Shown: one piece after another, positions 54,057 to 62,891 of the stretch
Position numbering within the stretch: position 1 is the stretch's first letter
How the letters are laid out: each line of letters opens with the position of its first letter
Source of the DNA: Clostridium sp. K13
GTDB lineage: Bacteria; Bacillota; Clostridia; Clostridiales; Clostridiaceae
Length of the DNA stretch: 64,000 nucleotides
Direction: 5' to 3'
Assembly (NCBI RefSeq): GCF_019734195.1
Contig: NZ_JAASHM010000003.1
Coordinates: 62,001-126,000, forward strand
Notes under the pieces: generated by a model
Told to the model about the DNA's origin: nothing
What the model saw: only the letters and a program-made list of their open reading frames with translations
Databases searched by the model: none
Program-made: the position numbers and the translations under genes

Positions 54057-55022
54057 ATGCTGAATACCGATAAACCGATTATAGTAATAAGTAAATGTTT
54101 AGGGTTTGAAAGTTGTAAATATAACGGAAGTATAGAAGAAAATGAATTTATAGATAAACTAAAAAAATATGTGGAGGTTATTCCAATTTGTCCAGAAGTA
54201 GAATGTGGACTAAGTATTCCAAGAAATCCTGTTAGAATAGTTGAAATAGATAATAAAAAGGAGCTAATTCAGCCTAAAGAAAATAAATATATAACAAATG
54301 ATATGATAAATTTCTCTGAAAAATTTCTAAATAAATTAGAGTCTGTAGATGGTTTTATATTAAAATGTAAATCTCCATCCTGTGGAGTTAAAGATGCAAA
54401 GGTTTATACTACAGTTGAAAAAGGGAGAGCTATAAGAAGAGAAAAGGGAATTTTTGCAGAAGCTGTTATGGAACATTTCCCATATCTTCCTATTGAAGAT
54501 GATGGTAGATTAACAAACTTTAAAATACGTGAACATTTTTTAGCTAGAATTTTTATATTATGTGATTTTAGAATAGCAAAAAGCAACCTTAATTTTGAAA
54601 GTTTAAGAAAATTTCATTTAAAAAATACTTTGTTATTTTTATCATATAGTCAAAAATATTCTAGAGCCCTTGATGATCTTATTTATAAAGATAATATTGA
54701 AAATTTAGAAACATTATTTAAAGAATATGAATTTTATCTTCATAGGTTATTAGAAAAAGCTCCTCGATATACATCTAATATTAATGTTCTACTAAAATCT
54801 TTAGATCAGTTTAACGATAAAATAACTTCAGATGAAATGAAATTTATTTGGAGTACTATAGACAAATATAAAAATGGATATGTACCATTTTCTGTTCCTT
54901 TATATTTAGTTAAAAGCTATATTATTAGATTTGACCTTAATCATTTAGTTGATCAAACATTTTTCATGCCATATCCTGAAGATTTAGTATTAGTTAATGA
55001 TTCTGGAAAGTTAATTCATTAA
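54057..55022 (+). CDS. DUF523-DUF1722 fusion protein (YbgA-like)
   Basis: A 321-residue two-domain protein. The N-terminal DUF523 domain (1-150) has ISKCLGFESCKYNG (C14, C20), PICPEVECGLSIPRNPVR (C45, C50) and KCKSPSCGVKDAKVY (C109), matching the cluster ligands of TudS-like desulfidases. The C-terminal DUF1722 domain (about 195-305) is helical and basic-aromatic; in other bacteria it is found by photolyase genes, but none is here. AAAGGAT precedes the ATG. It has no adjacent partner gene. Confidence 0.88.
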   Translation: MLNTDKPIIVISKCLGFESCKYNGSIEENEFIDKLKKYVEVIPICPEVECGLSIPRNPVRIVEIDNKKELIQPKENKYITNDMINFSEKFLNKLESVDGFILKCKSPSCGVKDAKVYTTVEKGRAIRREKGIFAEAVMEHFPYLPIEDDGRLTNFKIREHFLARIFILCDFRIAKSNLNFESLRKFHLKNTLLFLSYSQKYSRALDDLIYKDNIENLETLFKEYEFYLHRLLEKAPRYTSNINVLLKSLDQFNDKITSDEMKFIWSTIDKYKNGYVPFSVPLYLVKSYIIRFDLNHLVDQTFFMPYPEDLVLVNDSGKLIH

Positions 55023-55097
55023 TATAAATTATTTATTTATGAATATAAAATTTAGTTAATTAAATACTAAATATATAGTTAAGAGGAGGATTTTTAA

Positions 55098-55352
55098 ATG
55101 AATAATACTAATTTCGATACCTTGAAGGAAGCATTAAACAAAGAACTAAATACTAATGGAAATATGGGTATGTTAAATAATCCAATTAATACAATTACTG
55201 AAAGTGTAGATTATTTTTTATCTAATAGTATTATAAATTCTAACAACGAAGAAAATTTATTAAAAGAACTTTGGAATGTGGCAAATTCTCATGATAAGCA
55301 TGTATTAGCAAAACTAGTTGTTAAAATTACTCAAAATGATTCTTTATACTAA
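55098..55352 (+). CDS. DUF3243-family protein
   Basis: An 84-residue soluble protein. FDTLKEALNKELN at the start and ENLLKELWNVANSHDKHVLAKLVVKIT at the end match the pattern of DUF3243 proteins such as Bacillus YmfJ (LLKELWNVA followed by LA-LxVKL). Function is unknown. AGAGGAGG precedes the ATG. A terminator follows directly. Confidence 0.7.
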   Translation: MNNTNFDTLKEALNKELNTNGNMGMLNNPINTITESVDYFLSNSIINSNNEENLLKELWNVANSHDKHVLAKLVVKITQNDSLY

Positions 55353-55359
55353 TTTTACT

Positions 55360-55397
55360 AGTAAGATTAAATTTTAAATTTAATCTTACTTTTTTTA
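55360..55397 (+). terminator. Intrinsic terminator
   Basis: AGTAAGATTAAATTT pairs with AAATTTAATCTTACT across one base, followed by eight T. Confidence 0.9.
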
Positions 55398-55476
55398 TTA
55401 TCATTAACTATAAATAAATTTATATATCAAATCATATAATTATTCTGTGAATTAATTTAATATAAGGAGAAGTATT

Positions 55477-56292
55477 TTGAGAGCAAGAAGTGCATTAAGA
55501 AATTTTATACTGTGGGCAAGCCTAGCCTTTATGGTTAATATCTTAATTTATTTTATTTTTGGAGCAGATTATGGCCTTGAATTTTTAGGTGGATACATAA
55601 TTGAATTAAGTTTGAGTGTTGATAACTTATTTTTATTTTTAATTATATTTACATCTTTTAATATACCTATGGAATATCAAAAAAGAGTACTTACATATGG
55701 TATCATAGGTGCTGTAATATTAAGATTTATATTTATTTTTCTAGGAGTTGCAATAATAAGTAAATTCAGTTGGATTTTATATATTTTTGGTTTTTTCTTA
55801 TTCTGTAGTGGATTAAAAATATTGTTTAATAAAGAGGAAGCGGTTGATTTTTCAAAAAGTAAAATTCTAAATATAATGAAGCGTTTAATTCCAGTTACAA
55901 ACGAACTACATCATGAAAAATTCTTTGTTAAAATTAATGGAATTCTACATGCAACTCCATTATTATTAATTTTAGTATTAATTGAAAGTTCAGATATAAT
56001 TTTTGCTTTGGATTCTATTCCTGCTATATTTTCTATAACTACCAATCCCTATATTGTATATACATCAAATATTTTTGCTATATTAGGACTAAGAAGTCTT
56101 TATTTTCTTCTAGCAAAATTAAATAGCATGTTTAGTTGTATAAAATATGGAGTAGCTTTTATTTTAATTTTTACTGGTATAAAGCTTTTTATTGCATTTT
56201 GGGGTATTAATATCTCAACAGTAGTATCATTGTTAATTATTGCAATTATTTTATTGAGTAGTATTTTATTTTCTCTAATAAAAAGTAATTAA
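55477..56292 (+). CDS. TerC-family membrane protein
   Basis: A 271-residue protein with about eight membrane segments. The family motifs are YIIELSLSVDNLFLFLIIF and the second-half IESSDIIFALDSIPAIFSIT, each with acidic residues inside the membrane that bind metal. Relatives (Alx, MeeF, MeeY) export manganese or metallate secreted enzymes. No yybP-ykoY manganese riboswitch is visible upstream. The start is TTG 55477 with AAGGAGA nine bases before. The next gene starts about 110 bases downstream. Confidence 0.9.
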   Translation: MRARSALRNFILWASLAFMVNILIYFIFGADYGLEFLGGYIIELSLSVDNLFLFLIIFTSFNIPMEYQKRVLTYGIIGAVILRFIFIFLGVAIISKFSWILYIFGFFLFCSGLKILFNKEEAVDFSKSKILNIMKRLIPVTNELHHEKFFVKINGILHATPLLLILVLIESSDIIFALDSIPAIFSITTNPYIVYTSNIFAILGLRSLYFLLAKLNSMFSCIKYGVAFILIFTGIKLFIAFWGINISTVVSLLIIAIILLSSILFSLIKSN

Positions 56293-56403
56293 TTTGTGTA
56301 TTTAGAATACTATATATAAGTATTATAGCTTTCTAAAATTTATTAACTATATAATATAAGGCATTATGATATTGTCTAAAACGCTATAAGGAGGTAATAT
56401 CTT

Positions 56404-57351
56404 TTGAGTGATGCTCTTGATTTACTTATTTATCTTGATGAAGCTCTAACTAAGAACTTAAATTCTTTAGTTATAGATGGATATATTGAAAAAAGAACCT
56501 CTAGATTTATAGAAGATAGAACCTTAAATGCCAAAACAGGAAATGAAGGAACTAACCAAAAATATGGTGAAGATAGATGTGTAAGAGATGAACGTGATGG
56601 TTATAAGGCTAAAAACTTTACAGAAGCTGATACTGTAACAACAATAAATAGAGATAATCAATCTATAGAAGGTAGGAGATTTGTAAGACGTGAAGAAGAA
56701 TTAACTCGTATATATACAACTTTTGAAATCCATAAACAATTACTTCAAGGACTAGGTGAATCAAACTTAATCAAAGAATTTGATGGTAGTAGTTATTTAG
56801 GCTCTAATGTAAATTCTGGTGACTATGTAAAACTTAGTGGGCAAATTTCTAACGAATCTATGGTTTCTTATATAGATAGTTTATCAAATTTATTATCATG
56901 TATTGGAATAGATAATTTAAACTCATATTGTCAATCTATAAAAAGTACTAATAGTTCATTTATAAATTATGATATGATGTATAAACAAGTTAGTTACTTG
57001 CAATCACTTTTAACAAATAATAATAGTCAAGATATGATTGTAAAATGTGGCGATATGGATGTTGTATTAACTGTAAACAATAGTAATTTTATCAGTACCT
57101 ATGCAAATATTTATGATAGTGCAGATTGTCCTTGTACAATAATAGGGAAAGTCATTAGAAAATGTGATTCAAATCAACACATTCATTTATTAAGAAAATC
57201 CGGACAACCTAATTTTTATGAAAACTTTCTTAATTGTTGTTCTCCCCTTATGGAAAAACTGTCAAGTTCAGGTATTTATTTACCTGAACAACCTCGATTT
57301 AAAATTCCAGGAGAGGCATTGCTTTTAATTCCAATAAGTATGTTAATTTAA
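56404..57351 (+). CDS. DUF6414-like protein
   Basis: A 315-residue soluble protein. LLIYLDEALTKNLNSLVIDGYIEKRTSRF at the start and VNSGDYVKLSGQIS in the middle resemble DUF6414 proteins, which begin with a YLD block and have a GDxVxxxG strand. Residues 40-105 are highly charged. The C-terminal half contains CxC and CC pairs (DCPCT, NCCS) and a short hydrophobic end (ALLLIPISMLI). The start is TTG 56404 after AAGGAGGT. Function is unknown. Confidence 0.55.
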   Translation: MSDALDLLIYLDEALTKNLNSLVIDGYIEKRTSRFIEDRTLNAKTGNEGTNQKYGEDRCVRDERDGYKAKNFTEADTVTTINRDNQSIEGRRFVRREEELTRIYTTFEIHKQLLQGLGESNLIKEFDGSSYLGSNVNSGDYVKLSGQISNESMVSYIDSLSNLLSCIGIDNLNSYCQSIKSTNSSFINYDMMYKQVSYLQSLLTNNNSQDMIVKCGDMDVVLTVNNSNFISTYANIYDSADCPCTIIGKVIRKCDSNQHIHLLRKSGQPNFYENFLNCCSPLMEKLSSSGIYLPEQPRFKIPGEALLLIPISMLI

Positions 57352-57417
57352 ATTTATTCTAAAATAATAACTATAAATAATATACTAAAGTATATTACTT
57401 ATAAAAGGATGATAATA

Positions 57418-58335
57418 ATGATTAAACCAAAACCATTACAACAAGGTGATAGCGTTGCTATAATAGCACCAGCAAGTCCTGTTGATAAAACTTTAATAGA
57501 TAAATGTGTTGGTTCGTTAAAAGATCTAGGATTAGAAGTTGTAGTTGGAACTAGTTGTCTATCAGAACATGGGTTTTTATCTGGTACTGATGATATAAGA
57601 GCTAATGATATAAATCGTATGTTCGCAGATAAGAATATAAAAGGAATATTTGCAATTAGAGGGGGATACGGATGCGCTAGATTATTAGATCTTATAGATT
57701 TTAAGATAATAAAAAAAAATCCAAAGATTTTTGTAGGATATAGTGATATTACAGCACTTCATATTGCTATTAATCAAAAAAGCAAACTTATAACATATCA
57801 TGGTCCAATGGTTTCAACAGAACTAATAAAAGGATTAGATGAGTATAGTGCTGATTATTATAAAAGGTTTCTTTTTTCAAAGGAAAAAATAAATGAAATA
57901 TTTAATCCTGTTGGGTGTAATCTTGAAATTATTAATGATGGTATAGCTAGCGGACAACTTATAGGTGGAAATTTATCATTAGTTTGTTCTTCATTAGGAA
58001 CTAAATATGAAATAAATACAAAAAATAAAATACTATTTTTAGAAGAGGTAGACGAAACTCCCTACAAAGTTGATAGAATGCTACTTCAACTAAAACAATC
58101 TGGTAAATTTAAAGATGCAACCGGTATTATTTTAGGCGCATTCACCGATTGCATTGCATCCTCTAACAAAAAAAGCTTATCATTAGAAGAAGTTTTTAAT
58201 GAAATTATTTTACCATTAAAAAAGCCAACTATAAGCAAATTAGTTTGCGGACATTGTCTTCCAACTTTAACACTTCCTTTAGGTTCAAAGGTTATTCTAG
58301 ATGCTAATGAAAAGAGAATTAAAATAATTGAATAA
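57418..58335 (+). CDS. LD-carboxypeptidase / MccF-like S66 peptidase
   Basis: A 305-residue serine peptidase of family S66, which trims the terminal D-Ala from murein tetrapeptides (LdcA) or cleaves microcin C-type acyl-AMP peptides (MccF). The nucleophile is S109 in VGYSDITAL, in the elbow after IRGGYGCARLLD; the Glu and His of the triad are in FLEEVDETPYKVDRML and CGHCLPTLTLPLG. No signal peptide. ATG 57418 is nine bases after AAAGG; the ATG at 57409 is too close to that site. LdcA and MccF cannot be separated by eye. Confidence 0.88.
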   Translation: MIKPKPLQQGDSVAIIAPASPVDKTLIDKCVGSLKDLGLEVVVGTSCLSEHGFLSGTDDIRANDINRMFADKNIKGIFAIRGGYGCARLLDLIDFKIIKKNPKIFVGYSDITALHIAINQKSKLITYHGPMVSTELIKGLDEYSADYYKRFLFSKEKINEIFNPVGCNLEIINDGIASGQLIGGNLSLVCSSLGTKYEINTKNKILFLEEVDETPYKVDRMLLQLKQSGKFKDATGIILGAFTDCIASSNKKSLSLEEVFNEIILPLKKPTISKLVCGHCLPTLTLPLGSKVILDANEKRIKIIE

Positions 58336-58787
58336 AACTGCGAACTACAGTGAGACCGAAAAATGGAATATTACTTTTCCAGGAAGCGGTGAAATTTTCA
58401 CTTTGAATTTATATAATTGATTCCGTAAAATTTCCTAAAGATTTTAAACTAGCTAGCGCGTCAAACAGTAAAATCTTCTTAACGCAAATTTTACTACATC
58501 AATTATTAAATTCTACAGCTTAATTTCAATGCTTCACTCCAAATTAATATTTCATTTTTTCTCTTCACTGTTTTTCTTAGTTCCCCGACTTATAGTTAAT
58601 GACACCTGCTACAAATTTGTATTACAAGTCGTTAACTTTAGGGGAATTCTGCTTAAATTGCAGACTTAAGCTTTAAAGCCAGTGATAGAGAAAATTTAAT
58701 GATATCACCAGAAGAAATTATATTACTTAATGGAGGTTATATTATTAATTTTCGGCATCACGGCATTTAAGCTTTGGTTCGCAATTT
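58335..58787. ncRNA. Highly structured non-coding segment: candidate large RNA or MITE
   Basis: About 450 bases with no reading frame and visibly higher G+C than its neighbours. The ends close on each other: 58335-58345 (with TGCGAAC) pairs with 58777-58787, then GTGA (58350) with TCAC (58758), then CCGAAAA (58356) with TTTTCGG (58749). Inside are TGGAA/TTCCA (58364/58377), GTGA/TCAC (58389/58398), nested GTAAAATTT/AAATTTTAC (58425/58486) and AAGATTTTA/TAAAATCTT (58438/58469), TTCCCC plus AGTTAATGAC with GTCGTTAACT plus GGGGAA (58581-58646), TCTGC/GCAGA (58648/58660) and GTGATA/TATCAC (58682/58703). Wobble evidence for strand is mixed. I recognise no known RNA family, and no target duplication is evident. 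Confidence 0.5.
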
Positions 58788-58842
58788 AGTTATTATGTTT
58801 ACTTATAGACTTTGTAAGTCATCCTGTTTTTTAAAACTCTTT

Positions 58843-59799
58843 TCAAGAAGTTTCTTTTAATATGTAATCAACAATTTTCATATATAAATTTAAAGCCTCT
58901 GTGCTTGATAGGTTCTCTAAATAATGAGTACAATTTTGTAAGGTATATAACTCAAAGTTATTTTCATATTTTAATGCAGTTTCATATAATTCCACAGAAG
59001 TTTCATAGGGTACTATATCATCCTTTAAGCTATGAATTATAAGTGTATCTGGCAAATCACTTCTTATGTATTCAATAGGACTAAATTCATTTGATATCCT
59101 TTCTATATCATTATCAGTAAACTTTTTAACAACCTCTTCTGGACCAGCAGATAAATTTACTTTACTTAATCTAGCGGGACCAAATAGATCAATTATATAT
59201 TTCACTTTAGAAGAATAATTTTTTAGTGTTTTATCACCAATAAATTCCTCGTCATCTGAAAAAGCTGCCATCATAGAAAGTTGAGCCCCAGCTGAAGGAC
59301 CTATCATTCCTATATTATTTACATCAAAATTATACTTATCTTTATTTTTATAAATCCATCTTATTGTATCCTTAACATCTGATATTTGCTCCTCTAAAAT
59401 TACTTCATCATCCATTAGCTCATATGACGTACTTATTACTGCATATCCTTCATCCATTAGCAACTCAATAATAGACTCAATAGCAGAAGGAATTACCTTA
59501 TCTCCATACATCCATCCATTTCCGAATACATATATAATTACTGGAGTAGGTTTACCTGAATCTTTACTTGTATATATATCTAACTTTAACTCCTTATTGC
59601 CTCTTTTTTTATATACTATATCTTTATATGTTATATCTTTAATTGGATCATTATAAAAATCACTTGATACAGTAGGTAAACTACTACTTAATTTTATAAT
59701 TTCAAAGAAAAATTTTAATTTTTTTGCTTGAGTAAGTGAAATAATTAATATTAACACAATAGTACATATAATAATTCCTAACTTTTTTCTTTTCTTCAT
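58843..59799 (-). CDS. Membrane-anchored alpha/beta-hydrolase (esterase-like)
   Basis: A 318-residue hydrolase with an N-terminal signal anchor (residues 7-24), so probably outside the cell. The nucleophile is S169 in GPSAGAQLSMMA, the acid is D260 or D261 in HSLKDDIVPY and the His is H292 in NCTHYLENL. The oxyanion block is FGNGWMYGD where relatives of the HSL/BD-FAE type usually have HGGGW, a small deviation. The substrate is unknown; short acyl esters or acetylated glycans are typical. AGGAGG precedes the ATG. Confidence 0.85.
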   Translation of the reverse strand: MKKRKKLGIIICTIVLILIISLTQAKKLKFFFEIIKLSSSLPTVSSDFYNDPIKDITYKDIVYKKRGNKELKLDIYTSKDSGKPTPVIIYVFGNGWMYGDKVIPSAIESIIELLMDEGYAVISTSYELMDDEVILEEQISDVKDTIRWIYKNKDKYNFDVNNIGMIGPSAGAQLSMMAAFSDDEEFIGDKTLKNYSSKVKYIIDLFGPARLSKVNLSAGPEEVVKKFTDNDIERISNEFSPIEYIRSDLPDTLIIHSLKDDIVPYETSVELYETALKYENNFELYTLQNCTHYLENLSSTEALNLYMKIVDYILKETS

Positions 59800-59988
59800 A
59801 GTTACCTCCTAAAATAAAGCAATAAATTATTATTTTATATAATAAAACTTATATTTTTAAATTATTGACACATTAAAAGTATAATAACCATAAATATAAA
59901 TAATAATTTGAAATATTTATTAGCTTTTTTTACCGAATAATGTTACAATATTTAAGAAAAATATACATATTTAGAGGAGTTGTTTTCT

Positions 59989-60660
59989 ATGCAAAAATAT
60001 AAAGAAGAATTTATTGAATTTATGGTAAGAAGTAATGTTTTAAGATTTGGAGAATTTGTTACAAAAAGCGGACGTCAAACACCATTTTTTATTAATACAG
60101 GAAACTATACTACAGGAGAACAACTTGAAAAATTAGGTGAGTTTTATGCTAAAACTATAAATGAGCGTATTGGATCTGATGTAGACGTATTATTCGGACC
60201 AGCTTACAAAGGAATTCCATTAACTGTTACTACAGCTATATCTATGAATAAGCTATATGGAGCAAATGTTGAATATTGTTCAAATAGAAAAGAAGTTAAG
60301 GATCATGGTGAAGGTGGAATTTTACTTGGTGCTAAACTTGATAGTACAAAGAAAGTGGTTATAGTTGAAGATGTTATGACTGCAGGAACTTCAATTTACG
60401 AAACAGCACCAATTTTAAAAGCTCAAGGAGATGTTGAAATTGCTGGATTAGTAATATCTGTAGATAGAATGGAAAAGGGTAGAGGAGAGCAATCTGCACA
60501 AGCCGAAATAAAAGAAGCATTTGGAATTACAACTTATCCTATAGTTACAATGGCTGAAGTTGTTGAATATTTATATAATAGGGAAATTGATGGAACTATT
60601 TATATTGATGATAAAATAAAAGCTGCTATAGCTGATTATTATACAAAATATGGTGTTTAA
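59989..60660 (+). CDS. pyrE: Orotate phosphoribosyltransferase
   Basis: Makes OMP from orotate and PRPP in pyrimidine synthesis. The 223-residue protein has FGEFVTKSGRQTPFFINTG, GPAYKGIPL, KEVKDHGEGGILLGA and the PRPP motif VVIVEDVMTAGTS. ATG 59989 is nine bases after AGAGGAG; the TTG at 59980 touches that site. It stands apart from other pyr genes here, and I see no PyrR-type attenuator in its leader. Confidence 0.95.
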   Translation: MQKYKEEFIEFMVRSNVLRFGEFVTKSGRQTPFFINTGNYTTGEQLEKLGEFYAKTINERIGSDVDVLFGPAYKGIPLTVTTAISMNKLYGANVEYCSNRKEVKDHGEGGILLGAKLDSTKKVVIVEDVMTAGTSIYETAPILKAQGDVEIAGLVISVDRMEKGRGEQSAQAEIKEAFGITTYPIVTMAEVVEYLYNREIDGTIYIDDKIKAAIADYYTKYGV

Positions 60661-60663
60661 TAA

Positions 60664-60714
60664 AATAATATTAAAAGTCGGCAATTTAACTTGCCGACTT
60701 TTAATATTATTTTA
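60664..60714. terminator. Bidirectional intrinsic terminator (21-bp stem)
   Basis: AATAATATTAAAAGTCGGCAA (60664-60684) pairs fully with 60691-60711 across a six-base loop, between the convergent pyrE and ilvA genes. Confidence 0.95.
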
Positions 60715-61911
60715 ATACATAACTCTAATAGAATACTTTTCTCTTTCAAATGAATTAATTACTTTTTCAATATGTTCATGACCATTAGTTTCTACTGTAA
60801 CCTCTAATAGTACATTATGAATTCTATTTATTGCCTTAAACTGATTATGTTCAAGTTTCACTACATTAGCAGTTTCTTTTGCTAAAATTTCTGATATTTT
60901 TAACAACTCACCAGGTACATTTTTAAGTTCAATTGAGAAACAAAATAGTCTACCTTTTGAAACAAGTCCATTATTTATTAATGTTGAAATTGTAAGCATA
61001 TCAATATTTCCACCACTTAATATGCAACATACCTTTTTATTTTTCACCCTTAACTTCTTTAATGCAGCTAAAGTTACAACTCCTGATGCTTCAGCCACTA
61101 ATTTATGTTTTTCAACAAGTAAAAGGAATGCATTTACAATATCATTTTCTGAAACTGTTATAATATCATCCACGTATTCTCTAACAATTTCAAAAGTTTT
61201 ACTACCAGGTGTTTTAACTGAAATACCATCAGCAATTGTATTAACACTATCTAATGTACAAATTTTATCCTTCTTTATACTTAAAGCCATTGAAGGTGCA
61301 CCTTCAGCTTGAACTCCTATTATTTTTATATTTGGATTTAGAGATTTAGCGGCAACACTTATACCTGAAATTAATCCTCCGCCACCAATAGGAACAAGTA
61401 TATAATCCAAATCATTAATTTCTTCAAAAATTTCTAATGCAATTGTTCCTTGTCCACAAATTACATCAATATCGTTAAAAGGATGTATAAAAACCTTTCC
61501 TTCCTCTTCTTCTATAGTTTTTGCTTTAAGAAAAGCATCATCATAACACTTTCCATGAAGTATTATATTTCCCCCATAATTTTTAGTTGACTCAACCTTT
61601 AGATATGGAGTAGTTTCAGGCATTACAATACTTGACTCTACGCCCATTAAAGAAGATGCATATGCAACTCCTTGAGCGTGATTCCCAGCAGATGAGCAAA
61701 TAACCCCTTTAGCTTTTTCCTCTTCAGACAAAGAAATAATTTTATTCAAAGCACCTCTAAGCTTATAAGCACCAGTTAATTGTAGATTTTCACACTTCAT
61801 ATATACTTCATTATTACTACTTTTGCTAAATACGTTACTATATAATAATGGTGTTTTAGTAACAACATCTTTTATATTTTCCCTTGCTTCCTTTATTTTT
61901 TCTAGATACAT
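60712..61911 (-). CDS. ilvA: Threonine ammonia-lyase
   Basis: PLP enzyme that converts threonine to 2-oxobutanoate and ammonia. The 399-residue protein has KCENLQLTGAYKLRGA with the PLP Lys K50, SSAGNHAQGVAYA, the phosphate loop VPIGGGGLISGI and CCILSGGNIDM. A single C-terminal ACT domain (about 325-399) makes it the short form, nearer to the catabolic TdcB/short IlvA type than to two-ACT-like IlvA. 2-Oxobutanoate could feed isoleucine synthesis or the ferredoxin-linked 2-oxoacid enzymes. GGGAGG precedes the ATG. Confidence 0.93.
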   Translation of the reverse strand: MYLEKIKEARENIKDVVTKTPLLYSNVFSKSSNNEVYMKCENLQLTGAYKLRGALNKIISLSEEEKAKGVICSSAGNHAQGVAYASSLMGVESSIVMPETTPYLKVESTKNYGGNIILHGKCYDDAFLKAKTIEEEEGKVFIHPFNDIDVICGQGTIALEIFEEINDLDYILVPIGGGGLISGISVAAKSLNPNIKIIGVQAEGAPSMALSIKKDKICTLDSVNTIADGISVKTPGSKTFEIVREYVDDIITVSENDIVNAFLLLVEKHKLVAEASGVVTLAALKKLRVKNKKVCCILSGGNIDMLTISTLINNGLVSKGRLFCFSIELKNVPGELLKISEILAKETANVVKLEHNQFKAINRIHNVLLEVTVETNGHEHIEKVINSFEREKYSIRVMY

Positions 61912-62139
61912 AATTATAGCCTCCCTTTTTAATGTGTAACTTTAAGCAAATTTTCTAATATATATATTTTATCACATAAATATACAGTTATCGATTTTAA
62001 TTTTATATTTGCTTTCTAAAATTTAAAATATTAAATACAAATAATTTATATTAATATAATAAACCTATAAATATTTAGTTGTATTAATGAAATATAAACT
62101 ATATAATTACTTTGAATATTAAGAGACGGAGTGAATAAA

Positions 62140-62880
62140 ATGGAAGAAAGATTACAAAAGTATATGGCTAGATGTGGTGTGGCTTCTAGAAGAAAGTGTG
62201 AAGAAATAATTTTAGAAGGAAAAATTAAAGTAAATGGCAATATAGTAAAAGAAGTTGGAACTAAAATTGATCCTGAAAAGGATATTGTAAAATACAATGA
62301 TAACATTATAAAAGTAGAAGAAAAAAAGATTTATATAATGCTTAATAAGCCTGAAGGTTACATAACTTCTGCTAAGGATGAAAAAGGAAGAAAAACTGTC
62401 TTAGATATAGTTAATGTTGAAGAAAGAATATATCCAATAGGTAGATTGGATTACGATAGTTCAGGATTATTATTATTAACAAACGATGGTAGTATTTATA
62501 ATAATATAATTCACCCAAGAGTAGCAATTAAGAAAAACTATATTGCTGTGTGTAGAGGCAAGTTCACTGAAAATGATATTAAACATTTTAAAAAGGGGAT
62601 AGATATTGGTGGTTATGTTACTGCCGAAGCAGATATTGAAGTAATATCTGAAGAAAAAAGATTTAATAGAAGAACTAATAAGGATGAAATTTTATCAACT
62701 GTTGAAATTTCTATTCATGAAGGTAAGAACAGACAAATTAGAAGAATGTGCTCTTCTTTAAATCATGAAGTTATAAGTCTTAAAAGAGTTTCAATAGGTA
62801 ATATAAAATTAGGCTATCTAAAAAAAGGAGAATGGAGAAACCTAACTGATAGCGAATTAAACTATATTAGAAGTTTATAG
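62140..62880 (+). CDS. rluB: rRNA pseudouridine synthase, RluB/RsuA family
   Basis: Isomerises a uridine in rRNA. The 246-residue protein has an S4 RNA-binding domain (1-60: MEERLQKYMARCGVASRRKCEEIILEGKIKVNG), then YIMLNKPEGYITS, the catalytic D104 in GRLDYDSSGLLLLTNDG and EGKNRQIRRMC. The likely target is the peptidyl-transferase region of 23S rRNA. ATG 62140 is eight bases after GGAG; the GTG at 62131 overlaps that site. The next gene begins 11 bases after its stop, so they form an operon. Confidence 0.93.
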   Translation: MEERLQKYMARCGVASRRKCEEIILEGKIKVNGNIVKEVGTKIDPEKDIVKYNDNIIKVEEKKIYIMLNKPEGYITSAKDEKGRKTVLDIVNVEERIYPIGRLDYDSSGLLLLTNDGSIYNNIIHPRVAIKKNYIAVCRGKFTENDIKHFKKGIDIGGYVTAEADIEVISEEKRFNRRTNKDEILSTVEISIHEGKNRQIRRMCSSLNHEVISLKRVSIGNIKLGYLKKGEWRNLTDSELNYIRSL

Positions 62881-62891
62881 TGAGGTAAAGC

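Noticed and set aside
55398-55476. Possible yybP-ykoY manganese riboswitch before terC
   Set aside because: The gap is 79 bases of A/T-rich sequence with none of the conserved riboswitch blocks.
58335-58787. RNase P, tmRNA or group II intron as identity of the structured segment
   Set aside because: None of the conserved RNase P core, the tmRNA tRNA-like end or an intron domain V is visible.
59865-59885. TTGACA and TATAAT upstream of pyrE
   Set aside because: The spacer is only nine bases, too short for a sigma-A promoter.
59930-59948. PurBox-like ACCGAATAAT before pyrE
   Set aside because: One key base differs and no second box is present; a purine regulator on pyrE would be unusual.
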